A stretch of DNA of 64,000 nucleotides from Melampsora larici-populina 98AG31. Its lineage: Eukaryota; Basidiomycota; Pucciniomycetes; Pucciniales; Melampsoraceae. A program made the translations under genes and the position numbers. The DNA lies in contig NW_006768804.1 of NCBI RefSeq assembly GCF_000204055.1, positions 150,374 through 214,373 of the forward strand, in the 5' to 3' direction. Numbering within the stretch: the stretch's first letter is position 1; the number at the start of each line of letters is the position of its first letter. Under the pieces are notes generated by a model. That model worked only from the letters and a program-made list of their open reading frames with translations, did no database searches and was not told the DNA's origin. Of this stretch, positions 24,157-37,300 are shown one piece after another.

Positions 24157-25517
24157 AAGGTTTAAAAGGTTCTTGACTGTTGGTTGGTCAGTCTGAGTTC
24201 AGACACCTCGGTCTCGGTGATCAGATAGTCAAACTCAAACCACATAAATCCTCAATCTCACTCAAACTTGTCTTGAGCCATACATATACGAAACACTTAC
24301 TACATTCTCATGTCAAGTGGAAACATTCGAGAAGAAATCTCACCAATTGACAATTATTGTGTTTCTAGACATATTCGAGTGTTTGTGTAAAAGTATGCGC
24401 TCATTAGAAAGCAGAGGATTAATTGCGGTAGCGGCAACTTGATAGTGAAGATCTTGACGATTCTGATTTGAATGATACGGCTCAACTCGATGCTTGTTGA
24501 TACTTGTCAGTTCACGACTCCTTGATTAGAAGATTTGATTCAACTCTTGAACAACACAGTCATCTTCATCAGCCAATGGCAGTTCATGAAAAGCCATGAG
24601 CCTTAAGATGTCGAATTCAAGTCATTTCAGCCTGACCTAAAGTCAACACGAGAGTATTTCAGACCATATTTCCGAGTAAGAATCCTATTTTTCGTCTTCA
24701 AAGTTCAAACTAACGCTATTTCTATTGTCAGTGTGTATCTTTTTTTTTCAGATCCCTATACGTACATTCAAAATATCATTTCTTGAATCCTCATCTCACT
24801 CCAGTCTTAGTCTTTGCCTGCTATTTGATTGCACAAAATTCAAACATGAAATATGTAGAATAATCATACCATCATTGTTTCTATTGAAGTACTCTTTTTT
24901 CTTAATATCCACTTCAGCGTTCCTTTTTTTATCCACTCATTATTTTTGGTCGGAAACCCATACCAATTGACAATAATGCTACAAAAATAAGTGTATTTTA
25001 TCACACCCATATCAGCTTGTCTGACAGGTATAGGTATGCATAGTTAGTTGAGAGAAATGAGAGGAGAGGTTTCATGCTGAAATTATCATCTCAAAGTTTT
25101 GATTTTCAATGGGGTTAGCTTGTTTGCGGATCGTGAAATTGTGGAGCAATTCCTGCTGTGACAACCTCCCTGCTCCATACGCAAGCCGTGCACCAAATGA
25201 TTGCTTGCAGATGGCCTATTTATTTTAGGCGGCGTGCTCGGATTTGTTGAGTGAACTTTCCAAACCCGTAGGATTGTTGATACAAACAAAACAGAACGGA
25301 GCAAACTGATAATCGTATAAGAATCTTTTTGGATGTTGTTCTTATTCACCAAAAAACATGATTTCAAGAAGTATTTACTGACTTCTGGACAAAGTGAGCC
25401 TGGAAAAGGTTTGAGAAATCTGGAGCATGGTACTGCCAGCTGTCCTGTGCTGGCAATGTTACAAGTGTGACATACGCTTTGAAAGTGTCACTGGTCTGCG
25501 ATCTGCTTTGATTCCTA
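24157..25517. other. Intergenic region between RAD6 and the first GFA gene
   Basis: Two divergent promoters must lie here, one for the minus-strand RAD6 gene and one for the plus-strand GFA gene. No further gene is supported. A short minus-strand frame at 25086-25367 has no recognisable motif. Confidence 0.4.
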
Positions 25518-25525
25518 TGACGTCA
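25518..25525 (+). promoter_or_regulatory. TGACGTCA palindrome (CRE/ATF-type site) upstream of GFA gene 1
   Basis: A perfect 8-bp bZIP (ATF/CREB) site lies 87 bp before the chosen start codon at 25612. The paralogous gene has the same octamer at 27088-27095, at nearly the same distance, although the surrounding sequence has diverged. Confidence 0.6.
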
Positions 25526-25611
25526 CAGCTGCCCGTGGCTGAGTCAAGAGAGGTCAAGAGGCAACGAATTGATTGACTGTCCACCATCGATTATCATCCA
25601 AAACACAAAAC

Positions 25612-26217
25612 ATGAGTTCTTGTTCTTTACAAACCTTGAATGGTTCATGTTTCTGTCAACACGTTCAATTCAGCATCCATCTCTCTAACGAAGCCTCAAA
25701 CACAAATCAATCGGATCTCGAGAAGAAACATAAAGCAGCTTCAGAAATTAAACCCGAAAACTTGATTTTATCGGCTTATTGTCATTGCACTAATTGTCAA
25801 CGTCGGAATGGTGCTCCATTTGTTTGGACTACTCATTGGAAACATGAAGCGATCAAATGGATCAATTCAACTATAGTACCTTTTGATCATCTCGAAAGTG
25901 GACTACCTAATACGGTTCAAGTTTACGAATTGACACCTGGTCAAGCATTTAAGTTACATTGCAAGAAATGTGGTTCGCCTGTTGGTTCTTATAGCATCGC
26001 TAACAAAGAGTGGTGCATTTGGGGTACAACACTTGAACGATCGAAATCCGATTCGACCTCTACTGATTTGACTTCAAGTCAACATACGACTTTGATCAAA
26101 GGATGGGATTTGATTAAACCAACTGCGCACATCTTTTACGACACTAGAATCTTAGATATAAGGGATAATTTGGGCCGATGGGTCGGCTACGAGGGAGACA
26201 GCGAGCAGCTGGCTTGA
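25612..26217 (+). CDS. GFA/CENP-V domain protein, copy 1
   Basis: A single exon of 201 codons. The protein carries the cysteines of the GFA fold: GSCFCQHVQF near residue 12, CHCTNCQRRNGAPF near residue 65, and CKKCGSPVGSYS near residue 125. GFA proteins bind zinc; the founding member was described as glutathione-dependent formaldehyde-activating enzyme, and many fungal members are uncharacterised. I chose the ATG at 25612 over an in-frame ATG at 25573, because similarity to the second copy begins there. About 65% of positions match the neighbour at 27193-27777, so the two arose by tandem duplication. Confidence 0.85.
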   Translation: MSSCSLQTLNGSCFCQHVQFSIHLSNEASNTNQSDLEKKHKAASEIKPENLILSAYCHCTNCQRRNGAPFVWTTHWKHEAIKWINSTIVPFDHLESGLPNTVQVYELTPGQAFKLHCKKCGSPVGSYSIANKEWCIWGTTLERSKSDSTSTDLTSSQHTTLIKGWDLIKPTAHIFYDTRILDIRDNLGRWVGYEGDSEQLA

Positions 26218-27087
26218 TGTTGTACTCTTTGTAGTGGTGAGCCTACAAATCAAACTCAATTCTCTTCAAATCTGGCTCTTCTCATATGTACTTCATACCA
26301 TTGAGGCTTCATCACCATGCAGTCTTTCAAAATGCCTTAAAGTTCCACAGTTCCTCCGTCCATTTATTTTTCACCTTTCATTTGAGTCACAATAGTCTTA
26401 TGTCCCGGCAGACGTAGTGAGAAGAGAAATTGGCGAGATGACGCTCAAATAGATCCAGAACTGAAATCACACTTCCGAAAGGAGGAATAAAGGTCGTCTG
26501 ATCCGCCAAATTCGATCTCTGTTGACATTATTGTCTTGGCATTGTTAAATTTGTCACCCTTGTCACCTGAAACTCGAGCAAAACATGGATCAGGATGGTT
26601 GTCATTATTGTCCCCCTCTTGCAATTCTTAGAATAGTAATCCAAAGCAAAAAGTTGATTGTGAAACATTTTGTTTCATCTATGTCATTGATTTGTTCTTA
26701 GGGGTTTTTGTCATATCAGATGTTGAAGTGTCTAGTGGTATTCAAGGCTATCTTTTCAGAGACCTGTGGCCTTCAATTTCCACACATTTTATCGTCTATC
26801 ACTCCTTGGTCTTCACCAGGATGTTTTAATTTTCAGGTGTTGCTTTTGTTGTGACTTGTATGTAAGATTTTGTCATCTTTTCTTTTTGTTGCAATCTTGC
26901 GTCTTGTAATTTTCTAAAATGACTTGGTATCAATTGGCATCTTCGAGTGCTGCTGAATTGCCTAGGAAAAATAAACTTGATGAGGGGTGATTGCAATCTG
27001 AGCATTCTGAATATAAATTGTTAGTTTTTGAAGTGAGACCGAGCGATATGTGAAAGAGACTGTTCATGATTCACATGTGATCAACCC
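26218..27087. other. Intergenic region between the two GFA genes
   Basis: No gene is supported in these 870 bases. They hold the 3' end of copy 1 and the promoter of copy 2, and show no obvious similarity to the sequence upstream of copy 1 except near the TGACGTCA octamer. Confidence 0.4.
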
Positions 27088-27095
27088 TGACGTCA
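27088..27095 (+). promoter_or_regulatory. TGACGTCA palindrome (CRE/ATF-type site) upstream of GFA gene 2
   Basis: The same octamer as at 25518-25525, here 98 bp before the start codon at 27193. Retention in both duplicates suggests a shared bZIP regulator, which is inference. Confidence 0.6.
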
Positions 27096-27192
27096 TTCAT
27101 CCTCACTTCACTTGACTCTCAGCAATGCTTACACCGTTCACGTCACAATCCAGATTGTCAAATCCTCTAAAGATTTATCCAAAACACCAAAG

Positions 27193-27777
27193 ATGACTTC
27201 TTCAACCTTACAAACTCTAAGCGGTTCATGTTTCTGTGAAAACGTTCAATTCAGCATAGATATCACCAACAAAGCTCAAAGCTCAATCGATTCAGAAACT
27301 AGCGAGAACTCAATCAAAACCATTCCAGAAAACTTAACATTATCAGCTTATTGTCATTGTACAAACTGTCAACGTTTAAATGGATCTCCATTTGTTTGGA
27401 CAACTCATTGGAAACAAGAATCGTTAAAATGGTTAAATTCAACTATGATTCCTTTTAAACATTTAGAAGAAGGTATTTCAGATAAATTAGATATTTATGA
27501 ATCTATGCCTGGTAGGAAATTCAAATTACGTTGTAAGAACTGTGGTTCACCGGTTGGTTCTTATAGTATTGTTAAAAAAGAATGGACTATTTGGGGTACT
27601 ACACTTGAGCGGTTTAAATCTAATGAAAAGTCTGCGAATGATTCGACTTCGAATATCAAAGGATGGGAATTCATTAAACCTGATACACACATTTTCTATG
27701 GTACTAGAATCCTGGACGTGGTAGACAAATTGAGCAAATGGGCTGGCTATGAAGGAGAAAGCGAGAAATTAGGTTGA
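27193..27777 (+). CDS. GFA/CENP-V domain protein, copy 2
   Basis: A single exon of 194 codons beginning MTSSTLQTLSGSCFCENV. It keeps all cysteine motifs of copy 1 (GSCFC, CHCTNCQRLNGSPF, CKNCGSPVGSYS) and the shared C-terminus around GWEFIKPDTHIFYGTRILD. An in-frame ATG at 27112 exists but the extension has no counterpart in copy 1. The third-position differences and the intact motifs in both copies suggest both are maintained by selection. The product is probably a zinc-binding, glutathione-related carbon-sulfur lyase-type protein, with unknown substrate. Confidence 0.85.
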   Translation: MTSSTLQTLSGSCFCENVQFSIDITNKAQSSIDSETSENSIKTIPENLTLSAYCHCTNCQRLNGSPFVWTTHWKQESLKWLNSTMIPFKHLEEGISDKLDIYESMPGRKFKLRCKNCGSPVGSYSIVKKEWTIWGTTLERFKSNEKSANDSTSNIKGWEFIKPDTHIFYGTRILDVVDKLSKWAGYEGESEKLG

Positions 27778-28336
27778 TATTGCACTCTCAATATTGGTGA
27801 GTTCAACTTCAAGAGACTATTGCTGATCATACTCATATTTGATTTCGTGCTGATGATATCGAACAAACCCCGGATAAGCCTCATGATTACAGAAGTGCCG
27901 AGGCCCCTTTTTCAGGATATACATCAACGATCAATTGGCTGGAGTGTAGAATATATTCAAAGTATCAAGTATGGTTAGGACTTTATCCGTTATTGTCTTG
28001 TCTCCCGCCTGTTTTCAATTTAGCTCTTTGAAGCCTTTTCTCCACATCATCAAGCCTCACAATTTTCAGTGGTATTGTGCTATCTTCAAAACCATAACAT
28101 GTATTATCAGATCACCAACGCAACAAGAGAAACAATTACACATAACCTGACTCGAGTAAGCCGATATCACCACGACGAAAATATTATGATCTACATTTTT
28201 TTATCCATGTGAACTATCCCCATTACAGAGTCTAAAAGAAAAAAAGAAATAACCGAGCAAAAATCTAACTATAAGACAAAAAGATTCGAAGTTGAAATCT
28301 CAATCACAAAAGTGACATAAACACCCGCAAGTTGAA
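27778..28336. other. Intergenic region between convergent GFA copy 2 and MDN1
   Basis: The two genes end facing each other, so this stretch should hold two 3' ends. No gene seen. Confidence 0.45.
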
Positions 28337-31300
28337 TCAAAGGCTCGTGACCTATAATGTAATTTCAAATGTCAATAATCACACATAACACCTCTTTAGA
28401 GAGGTAAAGAGAATTGACGAGAGAAGTACCTTTTCAAAAAACTGTCTTAGTGTGCCACTCAACACATGTGGTAAAGCTTCGACATCACGCCTGTCAGAAA
28501 GGTGATCAAGCAGAGAAAAGTCGTGAATCAGAATAAGATTTGAATGTCATTTAAGAAAATTGTTCAAGTTATGGAGAAACATAAATGAAAACTTACAATA
28601 TGATATAATAATCAAAGGGGAACGTGTCAAGATAACGTTCCATTTGAAGTTCCATTTTACCGTCAGGACCCAGTGCATATGAAACTGTATTCATAGACAT
28701 AATTGAAGAAGCTCCAGGTACAGAGGTTTGTTGATTTTCACCTTCATTTTCACCATGTTGATGTAATGAATCTAAGATCACAAATACAAACATGATTTTC
28801 TTTTCAGTTGCTTGTCTTAAGAGTGCTCGAACTTGATCATGATCTTGACATATCCCATCAGAAACAATGATTCCTAATTGCCAAATCTCATCTACTGTAC
28901 TAGGTCCTTGATTACGAGCAGTTTCAAACATATTCATGGCTCGTTCAACTGCTAATCGAACATCCGTCTTTTGTTGAGCAAATGTAAAACCTTTGATGAT
29001 ATTTGTTCCGTGATTTTGACGAGATCCTCCTGAACCGAACGGTTGTATTATGTTGAAGGTACCGCCAAAACGTGCTATAGCAACTTCTCCAACTTCTAGT
29101 TTAGCAAGAGCTCCAGTGACGAGGGCCACTGTCTGCAATGCGAGGTGAGCTGACCTAGAGTCAGCCATCGATCGAGAGTCATCTACCGCAACCAAGATCT
29201 GGTAATCACGCTGGGCAGGTTTGGTTCTACGTAACCAGATGCGATCTTTGGTATAGTCTGAGGCCAAGTATGGTACCAACTTCCTCATGTTGAGGCGCTT
29301 TCCAGTCCGATAATCTCCCTGCAGGCGAGTGGCTGTTGTAGGCTCCAAGATCAGACGAAGTTGTTCAGTAAGTTGTGAGGCTGGCTTCCGAGTGATTTGT
29401 TCATATTGACGCCATATGTCAAGAGCTGATGTACCGGATTCTATGACTTCCTCTTCTTCACGGGGTCCTGGTTCTTGGTCGTCCATAGATTTGTCGTCAT
29501 CTTCATTCAATGCCATGGGCTGATCTTCCGTACCACCTTCATCCATCAGTTCAAACCCTTCGTCTGTGCGCTTTTGAGTACCACCTGTGGGGCCAGACAG
29601 AGCAGGCTCAACAAGCTCATGCAATGCGTTAGTCTCAGGAAGCTGCATAAAATCGACGGAAGGAGGCATTCGTTGTTCATCCTCGACGCGCATGATCTCG
29701 CTTTCGTTAGGCACCTCATCGATATGAAGTTGATTCAACGCTTCCTGTGCTTGATCTTGAGTTGCCGGACCAGGTGCTTGCTGATCCACGGATTCGGCCG
29801 AATCTGCCTGAAGATATTCGAGCTCCATTGCTTCGTCACAGGCCTTCATCTTAGAGTCGTCGGTTTGCTCTGTAGAGTCATTGTCTTGAATGTGCTGAAG
29901 TCTACGCATCCAGTTTTCCATAGCATCTCCAAGTTGTCGCAAAGGATTTGGATCTGATTGTTGCTCCTCAGGTGTTGCTTCGTTTGATTTGGAATCCAAA
30001 GTCTTAGGCATAGGTTGAGTTCCCGATTCACCAGTTCCGATTTCATCTGCCGCCGACTGATCGTTGGTTTCAGCAGACTCATTCTGAGGCTCACCATCTG
30101 GGATTTTTTCAGTAGACATAGCTTCGTCCTGGGAATCTTCTTCCGGCTTTGATTTATCCTGTGTAGGTTTACTCTGCGGCTCAGTTGCAGCCTCAGGCGG
30201 TGCATGACTGGTGCCGCCACCACCTGTCCCAGCACCCGATTCATCTCCACAGTCCAATGCATTTGCTGGATCTGTCTCCGGAACGGTCGCATCTAAGGGG
30301 GCTGCTGGCTCAGAATGCTCGACTTCACCAGACTGATCATCTGGCTCATCGTTCCCAGTCTGCCCGGGCATTGGTTCTTCATCTGTGGTAGGTCAATCAA
30401 AGTGGCTCAATTCATTGAAAAAGAGGACGGTGTGGAGATAACAAAAAACAGAGAGGAAGACTTACCAGGCTCATCAAGTTCCATCCCTTCGTCTTCCACA
30501 TCATCATCCACTTTTTCATCATTCTCAGATTTTGTGTCATCCAAGTTCAAATCATCAGGAAGTTCTAGAGTTTCCGAATTATCTACATGGTCCATCATAG
30601 GTACCGGATTGGTCTTAGACGGGTCTTCTTCTCCTTGATCCATTTCATCTTCAGATTGAGATTGGTCTGCGTTTTCATCATCTTCCTTTTCTAAGTTCTC
30701 ATCTACCTCATCAGTATTCGGTTCTCCTTCTTCACCATCCTTGTCATGTTCATTCTCTTCTTTTTTTTCTTCAGTGTTTTGTTCACCAGCTTTTTGGTTA
30801 TCTTTGGCAGCGAGTGTTGAATCTTCCGGAGCAGTTTGATTCTGTTTTGCGTTCATTTCAGCTTCTTTTTCTTCCTTCGATTCTTTTTCATCATCATCTT
30901 CACCTTCCCAAAATTTTTCATCTACCGCTCCTGAATCAAGTGGGTCTACTTCCCCAACCCCATCTTCAATCTCGTCACCCTCCTCTTCATCTTTCTCGTC
31001 CGTTTCATCATCCGAACCGTCCTCTTCATCTCCTTCTTCCACATCCTCTAAAGGAGCATCAAATTCAAGCTGAGTCTCAACACCTCGATCTTCTTTATCT
31101 TTTCCTTCTTCTTTATTAGGATCTTGTTCATCGGTATCATTCTGAAGTCCTTCCATTTGTTCATCCGACTCGATCTCATCACTCACATCTTTTCCACCTT
31201 GACCACCACCCAGGCCTGTCCCATCAGCTGAAGGTCCATTGGGGGCACCTTCTTCTTCTCCCTCACTCAAGTCAGGTTTACAAAAACCATTCTCACCAAT

Positions 31301-34300
31301 ATTGATTCCAATATTGACCACCGTTTGCAGTAAGTCAAGTTCTGCTTGATGCCATTGTAGACAATATTTGACATGGTTCGCCAACAAGTTCAGATACTGC
31401 TGGGTGAAACCAGCAACGGTGGAAAGCAATCGAGTCCCGAGCTTTTGTGGATATGAACTTGATAAAGCTTGATTGAATCCACGAAGTTTATCGATAACAT
31501 CTGTGATATGGCATCTTGCTGTAAAGCCTGAGAGATTGAAATGACCTTTTCGGATTTCACCAATTCTCAATTTTCCTGAAGGCTCGGCGTCTTCAGTCTT
31601 TGGATCTCGCGCCATCAACTGTTGAGCCACTAAGAGGACCGAGTGAACGAAGCTACGATGTGCCTCCCATACGGTATGTTGTTCTTCGGTTGGTTGAGAA
31701 AAGTGGTTTGATAGACTCAAAAGCTGCCGAGACAAGTCTTCTACTAGAGGTGAGAGTAAGTATGATAATACCGGAGCTTCCATGATCGAAGCACGAAGAC
31801 GATCTACAATCCTTGTTAAACCAACAGGCACGCGCTCGAGTAGCTCTACTTCATCAGGCTTGAACAGCAACATATGTGAGTTCGCCGATCGCATTAACGT
31901 CTCTAGATTGTTGATTTCGCAAGACGCAGATATGGTCAACTCGTCCAGTAGATTTGTGACAGCCATAGGAATTTCTTGAGCGTTTTGGTTGCTTCGGAGA
32001 ATTTTGATAGATTGAGTTGTTTCACGAAGGGCAGAAACAAAAAGGTTGACAACCTTGATATGTGAAAGCACAATATCTGAGGGCGAAGAGGATGTAACCG
32101 AGAAATGACTTGAACCAGAAGCTAACAAATCTGTCATCCGTAAACAAGTCTTGTCCAACTCTGAGACAGCCAACAAGAGTGATGACAAGGCTTGTCTGTC
32201 ACTCATGATAAGTGATAGACCACTCTCAACAGATCCTATGAGCCGTTGGATATCTGAATTACTGATATCAGAATGGTGTCCACTTCGGAATCGTCGAAAC
32301 TTGGGCATTTGACCTAGAAGTCCATAAAGCCCTTCGTCCACTGCTGAACAGAGCTTGATCATACATGGTAGACTTTTTGACGCCAGTAAAGGTTGTCCAA
32401 AAATCACAGCGGGATCCTTGAGCCTTTGAAGAACTCGATCTGTGGGACACGATCCTAATCCAAGCGTCTTCAATCGCTTCAAAAGATGTGCAAATGCTTT
32501 CCTTTTACGAAGATCAAGATTTTTTGCATATTTCTCTCTCGCATCCCCTTTTGGTAAAACCTCTTCACTGAGCTCCTTGATCACCAATCTGATATGCGAG
32601 GCTAGTTCTGTTATTTCTTCGGCGGGGACTTCCGACTGCACGTTTGAAAACAATCGCTGTTCAATCAATTTTTTAAGTCTGTCGAGTGCGAGTGATGGTT
32701 GTTTGAGATGAGCTGGTAGCGGTGCGGCGAGTCCTTCGATGTCGGAGATCTCGTCATCTTGAGTAAACGGAATAGACTGGCTGATGATCGGTGGAAGATC
32801 AGATTCTAAGTACACTACTTTTTTGACGTGCCAAGTGGAGAGAGAATCCTTCACAGGTCTCTGAAGCGCCGCTCGTAGTCTATGAACAGATTTATAAAGT
32901 CGTCGATGACTCTTGTGGCTACTTTGTTTCAAAGCAAAAACATTGACATCCTTCCAACTGGCGAGACGTATGTAATCCTCGATATCCTTGCGAGCGACAG
33001 TCTTAGCTTGATCGATCTGGGTGGCGATTTCTAGCTCATAATGCGAGTAGAAGAAAATGATACCTTCAATTAGGTCATACATCCTTTGCCAATCTTCACT
33101 ACTCATAAGTTTCGAGTACGAAGATAAAAGCGAAGCGAATGAACGAAGGAGAGTGAGTCGAGGCTTGAATTGTCCCAAGTTACATTCGGACATAAATTCA
33201 TTCAAAACAGTAGCTGAATCGGCAAAATATCGAGTTACGTTGTCTTCAACATCTTCACTCATTTGATGGGTTAAGAGCCCTCGGAAAAGTAATTCATATA
33301 GACGAAACCACCAAACGTTCGTCGCCGAGTCAAATGTTCGCATCTCTCGCTCGATCAAACCAGCCCACGAAGAAAGTTCCAATCTACGCCAGGAGACTAC
33401 AAAATCGGCAAAAACGGCTTGATAAGAAGATAATGAGTTCTCTCGGCAGCTATACTTTTCCCAATTCTCGATTTGTTCAATCAAAGTCTCCACAAACGGA
33501 AGAATCTTGGCCAAGGGACTCTTGTACGACAGTCGTGAGATTTGTTGACATCGCTGTTGTATCTCGTCCAATGCAATCATTTCAGGCCATTGTTCAAACA
33601 ACTCTTTGACTCTTGAATCCAGCGACTTCAACGGAACAAAGATTCGCATGGCTTCTGGAACGTTACTATCTTGATAAAAATCATGAAGTGAGTTTGAAAC
33701 GGGACCTGCTCCACTGAAAGCTTGAAGTCGGTTGATATGATCAACCTGGAACGCTAAAGATGTCTTATCAACACAACTGGCGAGTAGGTGACCATGTTTC
33801 TCAGCTATCTCGATCGCTAGGTCTTTTCGAAGTTGCTCAAACCATTTCATCCTGTAAGATTCCCCGTCGCTCGTCCGGTTGATCGAAATGTGCATTTGAC
33901 AGAGTATATCCACTTGGATCGGGCTGACCGTATGATGTACAGTGGAAGATTCCACTTCGACTGTCGATGTTGCATCAGTATCTTCGTAAGTCGGGAACAA
34001 TGTTTGTAACTCTTCCGCTTCGATCACTTCATCGGAAAGCACAACCACATCTTGTCGTCGAAATTTAAACTCTTGTGCTCGTTCTTCAGCCTCACGTGCT
34101 TCCTTGGCGCGATCCATTGACCACAATTTCCAGATAGAATCGTAAGCCGAGATGAGAAGTTTGAGTTCCGATGCGCTGAAGATCTCATTGTCCTGACAAG
34201 CAACCGCGGCGACGCGCAAGATTGGCACATGTGATGCACTAGTCTCCTGTTTCAAAATATCGTCCATCTTCGGGTCACAAGACACAGAACGCATATTGGC

Positions 34301-37300
34301 ACTTGCGATTGTACAGCTTGACGACAATAGTCGAGTTATAAAATCTTCGAGAGGTTCAAGAGACTCCTTGAAGAATGCGATAGTGACTTCTCGAAGCTTC
34401 ATGAGCAAGCTGATGATCATAATATTCAGGATGGTTTGAACAGGTCGCAAAATATCAGTGAACGAAGGAAATCGATTGGTCAACCTGGTGAGTAGGCCAG
34501 TCGCGGAGATCGAGAAAGTTTCGAGTCGTGATTGTAGTGTACGTAGATGCTCTTGCGTAGTAGCACTCAGAATCTCTTTCACGAGGTTGGGAATTCGTTC
34601 ACCGGCTAGGAATTGAGTCTCAAAGGCTTTCAACTCTGAAAAGATTGCAATCAAGGTGAATGAGTCTGGTGTCCGTTGCACTGCTGGTTTAGGAAGAGTG
34701 TTCAAGGTGGCCTGAGCCGTTGAAATATCGATATTCAAGATCTGAATTCGCGTGTTGTCATGATAGCCTGTCTGAGACTGTTCATATACAGTCAACAGTT
34801 CCCGAAGTTCTTGCATACGTGCCAGCCAGGATGAAAGATACGTGTGTTCCGCTGTGCTGACCGACAAGGGATCTATGGGTATTTCGGGCACATAGATTTG
34901 CCAAAACTGGAGGGCGCGATCGAGAGCACTGGCAAGGAGTGGAGCTATTACAAAGTGATCAGTCCATGTCAGGATGATTAGAATAGAAAGGGAAGCTTAC
35001 AATTATCAAAGTCTGAACTCGTTAATAGCAGAGGTCTAGTCACATCAATTTGTCGACATTTTGCAATAGATTTATTCATCTATGGACATTGAAACACACT
35101 CAGTGGGGAGTATCATGCAAGGTCAAGAGAGAGAGAGGTCACTCACGCGAATCAGCACACGATCCATTATTTGAAGGAAAGATTGAGATCTATCCACGGC
35201 TAGACGAGTGGCATTAGATGAAACGAGTTGAGAGACATGCTTGAGCATTGTCGTCATCCTCTCATGATCTTCAAGCGTTGTGGCGAATCCCACCAATCTG
35301 CCAAAATAATATGAAGAATGATTAGCGACTAAAGTTTCTGAGAGACAAGGAAAGCTTAAGCTCACCTGGTCAATCTAGACATAGAGCGTAAAATAGCAGC
35401 ACCGTCCAACTGTGCTACAAGGTTGAAAGGTTCAAAAAGAAGCTGAACCTAATTCCACACACTGTCAAACTAAGAATCTCTACGGTCATTTAGGGAAGGT
35501 GTATCCTTACTTGTGTTTTCTGAACAGGCTCTACCATTGTCAGAGACCTCAATACTTCGATGTCGATCTCCATCTGCACTTCATCTAGATATTATTGACG
35601 AAAATGAGTTAACTGCACTGTCCAGGGGATCATCTCAAAGAATCCCATACCGTTATTTTTCCCTTCATTGCTCAGATAATGTTGACTGTAGAGTAACACC
35701 CCAAGTTCACTAGAAATAGCTTTGCACCCAGCTAAGAGCTGAGAAAAACTTGCGTCCCAGCGCTGATGCTCCACGAGAGTGCAAGTCAGTCTCAGTTCAC
35801 AGAGAGTTACTTCATTGGAAATCAAGTTAACTTACAGATGAAGACCCGCTAGTATGTGAAAGTACCCCAATAGTACCAACAGTTTGTTCAATAGCACGTT
35901 CAAGATCGTATACCGCAGGTTGGCAAGAACTTTCCTCACTGATCTCATCACAAGTGATTTGCTAGAAGGAAAATCAATAGAAACACGTCAGCCATCAATC
36001 AAGATCGAGACATGATCTGAGTACATACTTTTTGCAATCGATCACCAACTTCTTTGAGATTCGTAATAAATTCAGCTCTCTTTTCAGATGAGATTTTCAA
36101 GGATCCGACTACTTCAAAATACAAAGATCGTAACTCTGAATCCATTCATTGTATCAAAAATGATTCCCAGTCAGCCAAAGCTCTCATACTTCCAGTCAAG
36201 CAACTAAAATACGTATAACGAACCAGGTTTAGTCTTATGCAAGTGATTTATACCAATTTCTTCTAATTGATGAATTTGTTCAATTAAGTCCGCTTCAGGA
36301 GTAAAATAAGGACAAAAGCAATTCCACAGTTGTACCATTGCCTCCCATCGAGTGATATCAAACTCCGATTTAAGAGGTGAGAGAAGATTAGAGATACTAT
36401 CAAATGAGTTTGAGCACGTCTCTTTCAGTTCGATCAGTGTTCGATCAATGACCTGAAATGCAAAACCAAAGGAAGCATAATCTGGCGCAGTGCTCATCAG
36501 ACCTGCAAGCTTCATGACGGCAACCTGCAGGTTATGAAGTGATCGACAGATGTCCTGATCAAATCGAAAAGCATGGTCAATACAAATCACACATCGCGTT
36601 TTGAATGAAGACTTACCATGAGAGCCACTTCATTACATGCCTCCTTTGTTGATTCCCGAAGCACATGAGTTGCCATCTCGATAATTGAGCTGTTGGCCGC
36701 ATCCACAAATGTTGAAAGGAGGGTAGGGTCTAAAAGTGTTTTCCAGTGATTGGTCTGTTTCAAAGCCTTGGACGATGAGCCTTGAAGAACACCAGGTCGC
36801 GACATCTCCTCGGGTAATACTGAGACAGTCGGACAACAAGTGGCCAGTACTAATGTGAGGAGAAGCCTCAAGATTTCGATCATGAACGGAGTATGATTTG
36901 ATTGATAGAAATGCCCTGTAAGAGCCAAATCTAATGTCTGGAATTTGTTCAAGCCGAAGTAAGTCAGTGAACCAGCGCGCTTGGAGGACCACATGTAAGA
37001 AATAACAAAAACTCACCTTTCCTACCATCATATGAGACATCCTATTCACTTTGACAAATGATTCGATAGCATTTCTCAAATCAGGCATACAGATACGTGA
37101 CATGGCTCCTTTGAGTTTTTCTTGAGTTTCTTGACCTGACGAAACATGATCTAATAATCGTGTAAGAAGTGGATATTGGGTTGGTGGATGAATTAATAAC
37201 TCCGCAGCCCATCGGATAGGTGATTCGGCCTCTGTAGATTTTGATGAACAAAGACTCCAATTCGAATTAAACATGAATTGAGCTCGATCAGAGCTGATGA

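Noticed and set aside
29475..29957. A 160-codon plus-strand frame opposite midasin
   Set aside because: It is the antisense of the acidic midasin region and has no independent support.
30407..30460. Extension of the large midasin frame by 22 codons after the acidic region
   Set aside because: It starts with a consensus donor (gtaagt), and splicing to 30382 restores the C-terminal frame, so it is intron.
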